Shown here piece after piece: positions 44,803 to 53,943 of a stretch of 64,000 nt of DNA. A model generated the notes under the pieces. That model saw nothing but the letters and a program-made list of their open reading frames with translations. It ran no database searches and was not told where the DNA came from. The stretch is taken from positions 3,286,001-3,350,000 of the forward strand of contig NZ_CP119108.1 in the NCBI RefSeq assembly GCF_029094505.1, written 5' to 3'. Positions within the stretch are counted from its first letter, which is position 1. Each line of letters begins with the position of its first letter. Position numbers and translations under genes: made by a program. This DNA comes from Microbacterium horticulturae (GTDB lineage Bacteria; Actinomycetota; Actinomycetes; Actinomycetales; Microbacteriaceae).

Positions 44803-46704
44803 TCACGGCGCGGCGTGCGGGTCGGTGATCGAGAAGTCTCCGGCGAAATCGTCGAGAAGCCCGAACAGCTCCTGAACCGGCCCGGCCTCGCCGTCGATCC
44901 GTGCCTCGCCCGACGCGAGGGCACCCTCCAGCGTGAGCGAGCCCAGGGACAATCGCGCGAGCGTTTCGTGCGCCGCGATCAGGCACGGCCCTTCGGCGTC
45001 GATCCTGACGGGCCCATGCCACAGCACGGCCCGCTCGAGCCGGACCTGACGGTCCTGATCGGGGCGGTCCGTAACGCACATGGTGAAGTGGATGCTGCGC
45101 CCGGCCGCGCGCGGGCCGTTCACCCGGATGGCGACGAAGTCGAGCAGCAGTCCCATGTCCATTCCGTGCGCCATCTCCGCGTTCGAAGCCTGGAACGTCG
45201 CCGCAGGAGGGGCATCGCCGCGCAGCTCTGCGGCCGCGAGGAGGTAGAAGTTGCGCCACGGTCCCGACTCGCTCCGGTAGCCGAGCTGCTCGAAGACGTC
45301 TGCCTGCAGGTGCCGGGCCGTCGCATGCGACGGCCCGGCCGCTATGGCGTGCTTGAGGACGTCGGCAGCCCAGCGGAACTCGCCGCGCGCCACAGCTTCT
45401 GCCGCAAGGGCGCAGACAGCATCGGGGCCACCGAGCGCTGCGACGTAGTGCCGCCCGAGCTCCGCCGGGGGAAGCGGGTCGAGATTCGCGGGGTTCGCGT
45501 CGTACCAGCCGAGGTAGCGCTGGTAGACGGCCTTCGTGTTATGACTGAGCGAACCGTAATTTCCACGATTGCCGGCGCGGTCCAGCTCCGGCGGCAGGGT
45601 CAGGACGTCGGCGATCTCGGTCGGGGTCAGACCGTGGTTGGCCAATCGCAAGGTCTGGTCGTGGATGTAGCGGTAGAGGTCCCGTTGTTCCGCGATCCTT
45701 TCGCGCACACGTTGCCGGCCCCATACCGGCCAATGGTGGCTGATGAACATGACGTCGGTATCGTCCCCGAACAGCTGGATGGCCTCATCGAGGTACCGGC
45801 TCCACGCGAGCGCGTCGCGTACCTGCGCGCCGCGGAGCGTGTACAGGTTGTGCATGTGGTGTGCGACCGTCTCAGCCATGCACAGCGCCCGCAGGTCGGG
45901 CAGATGGATGTTCACCTCGGTCGGCGCCTCTGCGCCCGGCGTGAATTGGAACACCATCCGCACGCCGTCGATCCGGAGCTCCTCGCCGGTGCGCTCAACG
46001 ATGGTGTTCGGTTCAACGAGGCTGATCCGGCCTGAGGGCAGCGTGATTCCCAGCCCCGCCGAGACCTGACCACGTGGTCCGGGCGGGAGGCGCCTGCCGA
46101 ACATGAACTGCGAACGGCGACTGACGGCGACCCCCGAGTTCACGTGCTCGACGACAGCGTGGTGAACGAACCCCTCCGGCGCGATCACGGGAATCCGAGT
46201 GGCGGTCTCACCATCGATCACCCCGCCCGCGCCGCCGAAGTGGTCGATGTGCGAACGGGTGTACAGCATCCCCGTCACGGGGCGGTCGCCCAACTGGGTG
46301 CGCACCAGATCCATCGCGGCGCGTGCCGTCTCGACGGTGGTGAGCGGATCGATCACTATATAGCCGTTCTCGGCGAGGATCACGGTCATGTTCGAGATGT
46401 CGAAGCCGCGCACCTGGTAGATGTGCTCGGTCACCCGGAACAGGCCGTGCCGTCGATTCAGACGCGCCATCCGCCACAGGCTCGGGTGCACGGTGTCGGG
46501 CGCATCCTGGTCGAGGAACGAGTATGCGGTGAGGTCCCAGACCACGTGACCGCGCTCATCGCGAAGGGTGAGCGGGTCGGTCGTCGCGAGGAAGCCGCGC
46601 CCGGCTTCCACATCGTCGCGATCGTCGGCGAGCCAGTCAGCGGCGGCGGCGGTCCGGTTGCTCGCGACCGTCGTCGCGGCCGCCGCCCCACGGTGAGAAC
46701 TCAC
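44803..46704 (-). CDS. Alkylsulfatase-like metallo-beta-lactamase-fold hydrolase (BDS1/SdsA1 family)
   Basis: 633 aa, family length. An MBL domain, then the dimerisation and C-terminal SCP2-like domains of SdsA1-type alkylsulfatases. Conserved pieces include RGFDISNMTVI, NGYIVIDPLTT, AETVAHHMHNLYTLRGAQVRD and FISHHWPVWG. The zinc motif is altered: instead of THSHxDHxGG it reads TRSHIDHFGG, so the first His is Arg150 (CGT at 46257-46255). The remaining His, Asp and His are present. One metal site may be weakened or the substrate changed. The GTG at 46704 has AAGGAGG upstream. Convergent with the amidohydrolases. Confidence 0.85.
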   Translation of the reverse strand: MSSHRGAAAATTVASNRTAAAADWLADDRDDVEAGRGFLATTDPLTLRDERGHVVWDLTAYSFLDQDAPDTVHPSLWRMARLNRRHGLFRVTEHIYQVRGFDISNMTVILAENGYIVIDPLTTVETARAAMDLVRTQLGDRPVTGMLYTRSHIDHFGGAGGVIDGETATRIPVIAPEGFVHHAVVEHVNSGVAVSRRSQFMFGRRLPPGPRGQVSAGLGITLPSGRISLVEPNTIVERTGEELRIDGVRMVFQFTPGAEAPTEVNIHLPDLRALCMAETVAHHMHNLYTLRGAQVRDALAWSRYLDEAIQLFGDDTDVMFISHHWPVWGRQRVRERIAEQRDLYRYIHDQTLRLANHGLTPTEIADVLTLPPELDRAGNRGNYGSLSHNTKAVYQRYLGWYDANPANLDPLPPAELGRHYVAALGGPDAVCALAAEAVARGEFRWAADVLKHAIAAGPSHATARHLQADVFEQLGYRSESGPWRNFYLLAAAELRGDAPPAATFQASNAEMAHGMDMGLLLDFVAIRVNGPRAAGRSIHFTMCVTDRPDQDRQVRLERAVLWHGPVRIDAEGPCLIAAHETLARLSLGSLTLEGALASGEARIDGEAGPVQELFGLLDDFAGDFSITDPHAAP

Positions 46705-46882
46705 GTCGTCCTCCTTCTCGTCGCAGCCAGGCTACGACGACGCGCGTCGCGGGTCCCATGGTCCATCGACCGCCTGAAGACCGCCCGATATGTACGAAAA
46801 GCCCATGCCGCCAGAGCTGCGGATCCCGTTATCGTCGCTGACACGGCTGCGGCGCCGTCCCGTCGCGAGCGCGAGGAGGACC

Positions 46883-48046
46883 ATGCAGCGGCGTGAGAAC
46901 GAGGCGCACGAAGATGCAGACGTCTTCCGACCTTTGCGCGGCATCCGAGTCATCGATTTCACTCGTCTGTTGGCGGGGCCCTACGCCACCATGACATTGG
47001 CCGAGCTCGGCGCCGATGTCATCAAGGTCGAGCAGCCCGACATCGGCGACGAGACGCGGCATTGGGCGCCACCGTTCGTGCACGGCGCGAGCGCATACTT
47101 CCACGCCATCAATCGCGGCAAGCGCAGCATTGCTCTGGATCTGACCGATCCGGCCGACCGGAAGGTCGTCGACGCACTCATCGGCACGGCGGATGTCGTC
47201 GTCGAGAGCTTCCGCCCCGGTGTGGCCGAGCGGCTCGGCGTCGGGCCGGAACGCGTGTGCACACGTCATCCACGTGTCGTCTACGCCTCGATCAGTGGCT
47301 TCTCGTCCACGGGTCCGCTGTCGGCCGACCCGGGGACCGCTGTCACCGTGGAGGCGGAGTCGGGACTGATGTACGTCACCGGCTACGAGGGCGCCGATCC
47401 GGTGCGCTCCGGGGTGGCGATGGTGGACATCGCCACCGGGATGTCGATGATCAACGGCGTGCTCTCCGCGCTGCTGGAGCGTGAACGGACCGGACGCGGG
47501 CGCCGGCTGGAGGTCTCGCTGTTCGCCACGGCGATCAGCTCGCTGGGAACCGTGATAGCGGCAGCCTCTGCGGGCGGGCCACCGGCGCGGCCGTGGGGCA
47601 GCTCGCACCCGTCGATAGTGCCGTATCGGTCCTTCCGCGCCGCGGACGGCCACGTCGTGCTCGGTGCCACGAACGATGCCATGTTCGCCCGGCTTGTGCG
47701 GGCTCTCGACCTGGAGGACGAACTGGGCGGTCCGCGCTGGCGTGGGAACGCCGATCGCGTTGAGGGTCGAGCCGAGCTCGAAGCGGTTCTCGCCCAGGTG
47801 ACGGCGCGTCTTCCGCTCGACGAGCTCGTCGAGCGACTTCGCCGAGAGCGCGTGCTGGTTGCGCGCGTGCGGACGCCCGAAGACGCGGCACGCGGTGAGC
47901 AGTCGGCGGCTCTGGATCTCGTCTACGAGGACGAGGGCATCTCGATCGCCCGGTCCGCACTCGGGGTCAACAACACCGGACGGCTGCCCCGTGCGCCGCG
48001 CCTCGGCGAGCACTCGGACGCACTGCGCGCACAGCTGGGTCTGTGA
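46883..48046 (+). CDS. Class III CoA-transferase (CaiB/BaiF family), third type
   Basis: 387 aa from the ATG at 46883, preceded by AGGAGGACC; an upstream in-frame ATG at 46790 lacks an RBS and adds an Arg-rich stretch. It has VIDFTRLLAGPYATMTLAELGADVIKVEQP, VESFRPGVAERLG and an active-site stretch SADPGTAVTVEAESGL with the expected Asp. It is clearly more distant from the other two CoA-transferases of this window than they are from each other. Divergent from the MBL-fold gene and convergent with a PucR regulator. Confidence 0.9.
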   Translation: MQRRENEAHEDADVFRPLRGIRVIDFTRLLAGPYATMTLAELGADVIKVEQPDIGDETRHWAPPFVHGASAYFHAINRGKRSIALDLTDPADRKVVDALIGTADVVVESFRPGVAERLGVGPERVCTRHPRVVYASISGFSSTGPLSADPGTAVTVEAESGLMYVTGYEGADPVRSGVAMVDIATGMSMINGVLSALLERERTGRGRRLEVSLFATAISSLGTVIAAASAGGPPARPWGSSHPSIVPYRSFRAADGHVVLGATNDAMFARLVRALDLEDELGGPRWRGNADRVEGRAELEAVLAQVTARLPLDELVERLRRERVLVARVRTPEDAARGEQSAALDLVYEDEGISIARSALGVNNTGRLPRAPRLGEHSDALRAQLGL

Positions 48047-48056
48047 CAGCCACCGC

Positions 48057-49532
48057 TCACGCTTCGGCCAGCAGTCTCACGCGGCAGGCGAGCTCCACCG
48101 CGAAACGGATGTCCGGGTCATCCAGATCCAGGTCGAGACGCTCCCGGATACGCCGCATCCGATACGCGACGGCGTTGGGATGCAGCATCAGGATCCGCCC
48201 TGCTTCGGCCAGCGAGTTCCGTGTGCTCAAGTACGCCAGCAGCGTCCGGATCTCGGTCATCGCCCGCTCGCCGCCGAGTTCGTCGAGGGGATGCAGCACG
48301 TCATCGAGCAGACTTCGGCTCGTGGGCGACGTGTAGAAGTCGAGCAGCACCCGGCGGAGCCCGGTCACGTCCGTCGTCTCGACGCCTCCCAGACGACCGG
48401 CGGCGACGGCGGTGTCGGCGGCGACGCGAGCCTCCGCGGCTGACTGTCGTAGACCGCCGGGTCCTCCCTGCGGAGTACCGAGTCCGAGCGTGTACGTCCA
48501 CTCGGGGCCCGCCAGCGATATCGCGTACTCCTGGACCAGAGCGGCGGTCTCGCGGAGTCGTCGCTGATGATCGCCGGCACCATGTTCCTCGGTGCAGACG
48601 ATGAACGCGTCATCCTGGATGTGAGCGATGTGCCAGAGTTCGCCGCGGTCGTCGAAGAGCCGCATCGCGAAGAGCTCCACGGCGGGCTGGATGCTGCGTG
48701 GCGGACGCAGCTCAGGATCCGAGCGATGCCGCGGACGCATCCAGGCGACAGCGTGCGCGAGCTGGAGCGGAAGGCCGAGTCGGGCGGCCGGAGCGATGAA
48801 TGCATCCACGCGGGATGCCTCGGCCATCGTCAACTCCACGATGAGGTCTGCCCGCGACTGGTTCGGGCCGAATCTGTCGCGCATCTGCCGCTGGATCGAG
48901 CGCGACACCAGCGACGCGATCACCGGTATCGCCGTGGCCGCCGCTTCGTCTGGCTCCAGCGCCTGTACCCGCGCGATCGGCACCTCTCCGACGAAGATCG
49001 CCGAGGTGTCGGTCCACGCCGCGCCGGGATCGTCGTCCATCGCGAGGGTCACCCCCAGTGCGTCCGAGGCGGCGGCGAGGATGCTCTCGGGCGTCGGCGC
49101 GGCCCCATCGGCCGCCACGATGGCGCGCTCCACGGCGAAACCGGCACGGGTCATCGCCTCCGCCGCGCCGCCGACGAGGACCCGGTCGATGGCCACGGCC
49201 AGATCGGGCGCCGATTCCCCCTCGGATGTGAGGACGGCCACACTTCCGCTGTCAGCGAGAGCAGCGGCGGTCACGGCGAGCGTGAATCCGCGCGGGAACA
49301 CGATCCCCGCCAGCCGCTGCGCACTGGCTCGCCGCAGGGCCACGTCGACGAGATACGGGGCGGGGATGTCGCCGCTGACGATGGCGAGCGTTCCGCGTGT
49401 GGATGCGGGCAGCGCCGCGAGGTCGAAGACCTCCACGGCCGTCACCGGCTCGGCGTCGGCCGGGCCGGCGACCAGGCGCAGTCCGAGTCGGTCGGACTGG
49501 CGAAGCAGATCAGCGATCGTGCGTTGTGGCAC
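48057..49532 (-). CDS. PucR-family transcriptional regulator
   Basis: 491 aa. N-terminal PucR ligand domain (TIADLLRQSDRLGLRLVAGP...VTAVEVFDL), a middle CdaR GGDEF-like region, and a C-terminal HTH (NSLAEAGRILMLHPNAVAYRMRRIRERL). It lacks the GAF domain of the other two regulators. Start choice: the GTG at 49532 is six bases from a -10-like TAGATT (49544-49539), fitting a leaderless start; a GTG at 49538 is the alternative. Divergent from the DUF917/hydantoinase operon, so probably its regulator, given that PucR proteins control purine and hydantoin-type catabolism. Confidence 0.88.
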   Translation of the reverse strand: MPQRTIADLLRQSDRLGLRLVAGPADAEPVTAVEVFDLAALPASTRGTLAIVSGDIPAPYLVDVALRRASAQRLAGIVFPRGFTLAVTAAALADSGSVAVLTSEGESAPDLAVAIDRVLVGGAAEAMTRAGFAVERAIVAADGAAPTPESILAAASDALGVTLAMDDDPGAAWTDTSAIFVGEVPIARVQALEPDEAAATAIPVIASLVSRSIQRQMRDRFGPNQSRADLIVELTMAEASRVDAFIAPAARLGLPLQLAHAVAWMRPRHRSDPELRPPRSIQPAVELFAMRLFDDRGELWHIAHIQDDAFIVCTEEHGAGDHQRRLRETAALVQEYAISLAGPEWTYTLGLGTPQGGPGGLRQSAAEARVAADTAVAAGRLGGVETTDVTGLRRVLLDFYTSPTSRSLLDDVLHPLDELGGERAMTEIRTLLAYLSTRNSLAEAGRILMLHPNAVAYRMRRIRERLDLDLDDPDIRFAVELACRVRLLAEA

Positions 49533-49538
49533 GAGCAC

Positions 49539-49605
49539 AATCTAGAGGATTTCTCAGTGTTGTGGACACATTGTCTTGGGCGTGATGGCTTTCTATGGTC
49601 GTTGC
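49539..49605. promoter_or_regulatory. Divergent leaderless promoters, PucR regulator and DUF917 operon
   Basis: For the operon: TTGTCT (49571-49576), 17-base spacer, TATGGT (49594-49599), then six bases to the ATG at 49606. For the regulator: TAGATT (49544-49539) six bases before its GTG. A small dyad TGTGGACACA (49561-49570) lies between the two and adjoins the operon -35, a plausible operator. Confidence 0.6.
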
Positions 49606-50721
49606 ATGGTTCCTCATCCCGATGGGTCGACGCCCACGCTCGTACCGGCCCTGACCGAGGTCGGCCCGGAGGACGTTCCGGCGCTTGCGGCCGGTGCAGC
49701 GATCTTCGGCACCGGTGGCGGCGGCGCCGTGCACAATGCGTCGCGCATCGTGGAGCGCACGCTGCGCGACTTCGGACCCGTACAGCTCATCGGCGTCGAA
49801 GAGCTGTCGGAGGACGACGCCGTGATCATGATGTCGGGCGTGGGTGCTCCCACTGTCGGGATCGAGATGCTGTCGTCCACGGCGCAGCCGGAGACGCTGC
49901 TGCGAGAGGCGCAGCGCACATTGGGACGCAAGATCACGGCGATCATGCCGGCCGAGATCGGTGGCAGCAACGGGGTGTCCCCACTGGGCTGGGCGGCGCG
50001 CCTGGGCGTGAAGGTGCTGGATGCGGACGGCATGGGTCGCGCCTTTCCCGAAGCGACCATGATCTCGCCCAACGTCGCCGGCGTGCGATGCGAGTTCTCG
50101 GTGCAGGCCGACGTGGTCGGCAACGTGGAAGTACGGCGCCCGATCGATCTGAAGTGGCTCGAGCGGCACGCTCGGGCCGGCGTGGTCGCCTCCGGCGGCA
50201 TCGTCATGGCCGCGCATTACCCGCTGAGCGCCGATACCGCGCCCGGAGCGGTGATCCCGCGAACGATCAGCCGCGCGGTCTCCGTCGGTCAGGCACTGCT
50301 GACGGCCTCGAGTCCTGTCTCCGCGGTGGCCGACGTCCTCGGCGCCGACACACTCATCACCGGCAAGATCGTCGACGTCGCCCGGCGCACCGAGGGCGGT
50401 TTCGTCCGCGGCTCATTGACGATAGCGGGCACCGGCTCCGATCGGGGCCGGCTGCAGCGGATCGAGTTGCAGAACGAGAACCTGGTCGCCCTCGAGGATG
50501 GTGAGGTGCTGGCCAGCGTGCCTGACCTTATCTCGATCCTCGACGCCGAGACCGGGCACGCCATCTCCACCGAGATGATCCGTTTCGGTCAGCGCGTCGC
50601 CGTCATCGCCTGGGCGTGCGACCCGCTGTGGCGCACGGATCGTGGCCTGGAGCTGGCCGGCCCGCGAGCATTCGGCTACGACCTGCCCTATGTCCCCTTC
50701 GAGCGGAAGAGCACCCGGTGA
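49606..50721 (+). CDS. DUF917-family protein
   Basis: 371 aa from the ATG at 49606, picked because of the promoter spacing; upstream in-frame TTG/ATG codons would precede the likely transcription start. It has the N-terminal glycine loop IFGTGGGGAVHNA and GVGAPTVGIEM, IMPAEIGGSNG, and DADGMGRAFPEATM, all family hallmarks. DUF917 proteins are usually next to HyuA-type subunits; one subgroup has been assigned thiohydantoin desulfurase activity. Here its stop overlaps the HyuA-like start (GTGA). A role in opening or remodelling a hydantoin-like ring is inference. Confidence 0.87.
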   Translation: MVPHPDGSTPTLVPALTEVGPEDVPALAAGAAIFGTGGGGAVHNASRIVERTLRDFGPVQLIGVEELSEDDAVIMMSGVGAPTVGIEMLSSTAQPETLLREAQRTLGRKITAIMPAEIGGSNGVSPLGWAARLGVKVLDADGMGRAFPEATMISPNVAGVRCEFSVQADVVGNVEVRRPIDLKWLERHARAGVVASGGIVMAAHYPLSADTAPGAVIPRTISRAVSVGQALLTASSPVSAVADVLGADTLITGKIVDVARRTEGGFVRGSLTIAGTGSDRGRLQRIELQNENLVALEDGEVLASVPDLISILDAETGHAISTEMIRFGQRVAVIAWACDPLWRTDRGLELAGPRAFGYDLPYVPFERKSTR

Positions 50722-52301
50722 CCCACGAGCGCGAACTATCCATCGGCGTCGACGTCGGCGGCACCAACACCGACGCCGTCGTCCTCGACCAGGACGGAAC
50801 CGTGTTGGCGGCGACCAAGCAGCCGACGACCGCAGACGTCGTCGGCGGCATCCGCGCCGGTGTCGCCCGCGTGCTGGACGAGATCGACGACCGACGACAC
50901 GCCGTCAAGCGGGTCATGCTGGGCACCACCCATGCGACGAACGCCATCGTGGCGCGCCGCTCGCTCGCTCGGGTCGCCGTGGTACGTCTGGGGGCGCCTT
51001 CCGGAACGGAGTGGCCCCCGCTGAGCGATTGGCCCGACGATCTCTCGCACCACGTGCTCGCCGGGTCGGCGATGCTCGGCGGCGGTCACATGCTCGACGG
51101 GACACCGATCATGCCACTCGACCGTTACGGACTGCTGCGCTTCCTCGACTCGATAGAAGGTCGCTTCGATGCGGTGGCGGTCACCGGAGTCTTCAGCCCG
51201 TCGTACCCCGACCAGGAGCGCGAGGTCGACGCGATCATCCGCGACCACATCGGCCCGGACGCGCGCATCTTCCTCAGCCAGGACATCGGCCCCACGGGGC
51301 TGATCGAGCGCGAGAACGCGACGGTGCTCAACGCCGCGCTGCACCGTGTCGCGCACGACGTCACCCATGCCCTACTGGCCGTCGTCGAGGAGCAGGGGCT
51401 GGATGCCGTCACGTTCTTCGCGCAGAACGACGGCACTCTGATGTCGCTGGATTTCGCCGAGAACTTCCCGGTGTTGACCATCGGGTCCGGACCGGCGAAT
51501 TCCATCCGCGGCGCCGCCTACCTGTCGGGTGCACAGGACGCGATCGTCGTCGACGTGGGCGGCACCACCAGCGACCTCGGCGTCGTCGTCAACGGCTTCC
51601 CGCGGGAATCCACACTGCCGCGCGAGATCGGTGGCGTGCAGACGAACTTCCGTATGCCCGACATCCTCTCCGTCGGCATCGGTGGCGGCACGATCGTCGA
51701 TGTGGCAAGCGGACGGGTCGGGCCGGGGTCGGTCGGATACCGCATCGACCGCGAAGGACTGCTGTTCGGAGGCTCCATACCGACCCTGACAGACGCTGCG
51801 GCTCTGAATTCCAGCCCCATTCCCGGGAGGTCACTGCCCACGGTGGACGGGCGCACTCGGGACGCGCTGGCCGCTTCCCTCGCCTTCGTCGCCGACCGTC
51901 TGGAAGCGGCCGTCGAACAGCTGTCCCTCGGCCGGATGGATCTGCCACTCGTCGTCGTCGGCGGAGGCGGTTTCCTCGTCCCCGACGAGCTGAGCATCGC
52001 CACCGAGGTGATCCGGCCCGCCCACGCCGGCGTCGCCAACGCGGTGGGTGCGGCAATCTCTCTGGCCGGAGGCCGAGCCGAGCACATTGCCGACATCGAG
52101 GATCGAGAGGCCGCCATTGAGGCCGCCTCCGAGGCCGCCATAGCGAAGGCCATCCAGGCCGGGGCCGATCCGCTCAAGGTCGAGGTGGTCGAGGTCCTCG
52201 AGACACCCATCTCGTACACCACGCATCCGGCCGTCAACGTCTCCGTGAAGGCCGCAGGCCCGCTGTCCCGGCTCGGGACGACGATGCCCGCCCTCCCCTG
52301 A
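50718..52301 (+). CDS. Hydantoinase/oxoprolinase family protein (HyuA type)
   Basis: 527 aa. ASKHA-fold ATPase signature twice: IGVDVGGTNTDAVVLD at the N-terminus and VVDVGGTTSDLGVV in the middle, with LGTTHATNAIV between. It is shorter than full HyuA (~680 aa), as usual for the DUF917-linked subgroup, and no HyuB partner gene is present. ATP-dependent opening of a cyclic amide or imide is expected. GTG start coupled to DUF917; ~45 bp before a solute-binding protein gene. Confidence 0.88.
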   Translation: MTHERELSIGVDVGGTNTDAVVLDQDGTVLAATKQPTTADVVGGIRAGVARVLDEIDDRRHAVKRVMLGTTHATNAIVARRSLARVAVVRLGAPSGTEWPPLSDWPDDLSHHVLAGSAMLGGGHMLDGTPIMPLDRYGLLRFLDSIEGRFDAVAVTGVFSPSYPDQEREVDAIIRDHIGPDARIFLSQDIGPTGLIERENATVLNAALHRVAHDVTHALLAVVEEQGLDAVTFFAQNDGTLMSLDFAENFPVLTIGSGPANSIRGAAYLSGAQDAIVVDVGGTTSDLGVVVNGFPRESTLPREIGGVQTNFRMPDILSVGIGGGTIVDVASGRVGPGSVGYRIDREGLLFGGSIPTLTDAAALNSSPIPGRSLPTVDGRTRDALAASLAFVADRLEAAVEQLSLGRMDLPLVVVGGGGFLVPDELSIATEVIRPAHAGVANAVGAAISLAGGRAEHIADIEDREAAIEAASEAAIAKAIQAGADPLKVEVVEVLETPISYTTHPAVNVSVKAAGPLSRLGTTMPALP

Positions 52302-52345
52302 TCCGTAAGACCTGCACCATCACCACCCGAATGAGGAGAAATGCA

Positions 52346-53938
52346 ATGAAGCGCAGTATCGCTCTGCCGGTGGCCGCCGGACTCGTCGCTCTCGCGTTGT
52401 CGCTCGCGTCGTGTTCCGGGTCGACCGGAACCGGAACCGGCGGAAAGGACGAGTACGTCTCCGGCGGCACTTTCACGCTCGCGGTCGGAAACGACCCCGG
52501 CGATCTGAACCCGTTCAAGGCCGTTCAATTCGAGACGTGGGACTTCGTCGCGCTGACGTACGAGAGCCTCATGTACATCGACCCGGACGGCAAACAGGTC
52601 CCCTGGATGGCCTCGGACTGGACCGAGAACGGCACCACCGCGACCTTCACGATCAAAGACGGCATCACCTGCGACGACGGTACCAAGTTCACCGCCCAGA
52701 CAGCCGCCGACAACCTGAACTACAATGCCGACCCGGACAACGCCACATTCTCGTACGGCTCATCCATCGACGAGAGCGTGTCGGCGACCGCCGACGGCAA
52801 CACCCTCACCGTCACCAGCAAAGAGACGAACCCCTTCCTCGCCGTCAACGTCGGCACCATAGCGATGGTGTGCGCAGCCGGACTGAAGGACACCTCCACA
52901 CTCTCCGACGGGGCCAACAGCACCGGCCTGTACAAGCTGACATCGGTCAAGGCCGGCGACACATACACGTTGACCAAGCGCGACGACTACACATGGGGAC
53001 CGGACGACGTCACCAGCGACACCGTCGGCCTGCCCAACACGATTCGGTTGCAGGTGATCCCGGACGAGAGCACGCGCGCGAACCTGCTGCTGTCCGGCGA
53101 CCTGAACGCAGCATCGGTAGCGGGAGCCGATCGCAGCAGACTGGATGCCGCGGGACTGAGCTCGGCGGATGTACGCAACTCCGTCGGCGAGATGCTCTTC
53201 AACGAGCGGGACGGGCGACCCTTCAGCGATCCGCTCGTGCGCGAGGCGCTGACGCTCGCCCTGAACCGTGAGGAGATAGCTCCCGTGGTCGCCGACGACG
53301 CCGAGATTCCGGCCGTATCACTGATCACCAAGAGCCCGTTCCTCTGCGTGGCGGACAAGCCGAATTGGACGCTGCCGGACACCGACCTCGACAAGGCGGC
53401 CCAGCTGCTCGATCAAGCGGGCTGGTCGAAGGGAGCCGACGGCAAGCGCAGCAAGAACGGAAAGCCGTTGACCATCAAGTTCATCTACGACGCGGCGACC
53501 TCGTCGCACGCCGCTGCCGCCGAACTCGTGCAGAAGACGTGGAACCAGCTCGGTGTGACCACAAAGCTGTCGGCGAACGACGCGGCGGACTGGTCGGACC
53601 AGCTGTACTCGACCTTCGACTGGGACACCGGATGGATCCAGATAGCACCGGGTGGTCCCGTCGTGCTCTCCACGTTCTTCGCCGGGGCGACGCCTGAAAA
53701 GGGCGGACTCAACTTTATGTTCGTCGACAACCCCGAGTACAACGCCCTGGCGGCGAAGGCGAAGAAGACCGCCGATGCCGATGAGGCGTGCTCGATCTGG
53801 CAGGATGCGGAGAAGGAGCTCATCGACCGGGTCGACGTCTTCCCGCTCACCGACCAGACCCTGCCCACTTACCAGTCAGGCGCGGTGTTCGAGAAGCCGA
53901 ACGAGCTGCAGCCGACCACCATCCGGATGCTGAAGTAG
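52346..53938 (+). CDS. Solute-binding lipoprotein, SBP_bac_5 (second system)
   Basis: 530 aa. Lipoprotein signal ending LALSLASC. SBP_bac_5 pattern: GGTFTLAVGNDPGDLNPFKA, ..FTIKDGITCDDGTKFTAQTAADNLNY, and LVREALTLALNREEIAPVV. The ATG at 52346 has GAGGAGAAATGCA upstream. It feeds the following permeases. Clearly different from the binding protein at 29088, so the ligand is probably different. Position after the hydantoinase genes suggests a cyclic or modified amino-acid compound. Confidence 0.92.
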   Translation: MKRSIALPVAAGLVALALSLASCSGSTGTGTGGKDEYVSGGTFTLAVGNDPGDLNPFKAVQFETWDFVALTYESLMYIDPDGKQVPWMASDWTENGTTATFTIKDGITCDDGTKFTAQTAADNLNYNADPDNATFSYGSSIDESVSATADGNTLTVTSKETNPFLAVNVGTIAMVCAAGLKDTSTLSDGANSTGLYKLTSVKAGDTYTLTKRDDYTWGPDDVTSDTVGLPNTIRLQVIPDESTRANLLLSGDLNAASVAGADRSRLDAAGLSSADVRNSVGEMLFNERDGRPFSDPLVREALTLALNREEIAPVVADDAEIPAVSLITKSPFLCVADKPNWTLPDTDLDKAAQLLDQAGWSKGADGKRSKNGKPLTIKFIYDAATSSHAAAAELVQKTWNQLGVTTKLSANDAADWSDQLYSTFDWDTGWIQIAPGGPVVLSTFFAGATPEKGGLNFMFVDNPEYNALAAKAKKTADADEACSIWQDAEKELIDRVDVFPLTDQTLPTYQSGAVFEKPNELQPTTIRMLK

Positions 53939-53943
53939 CCACG

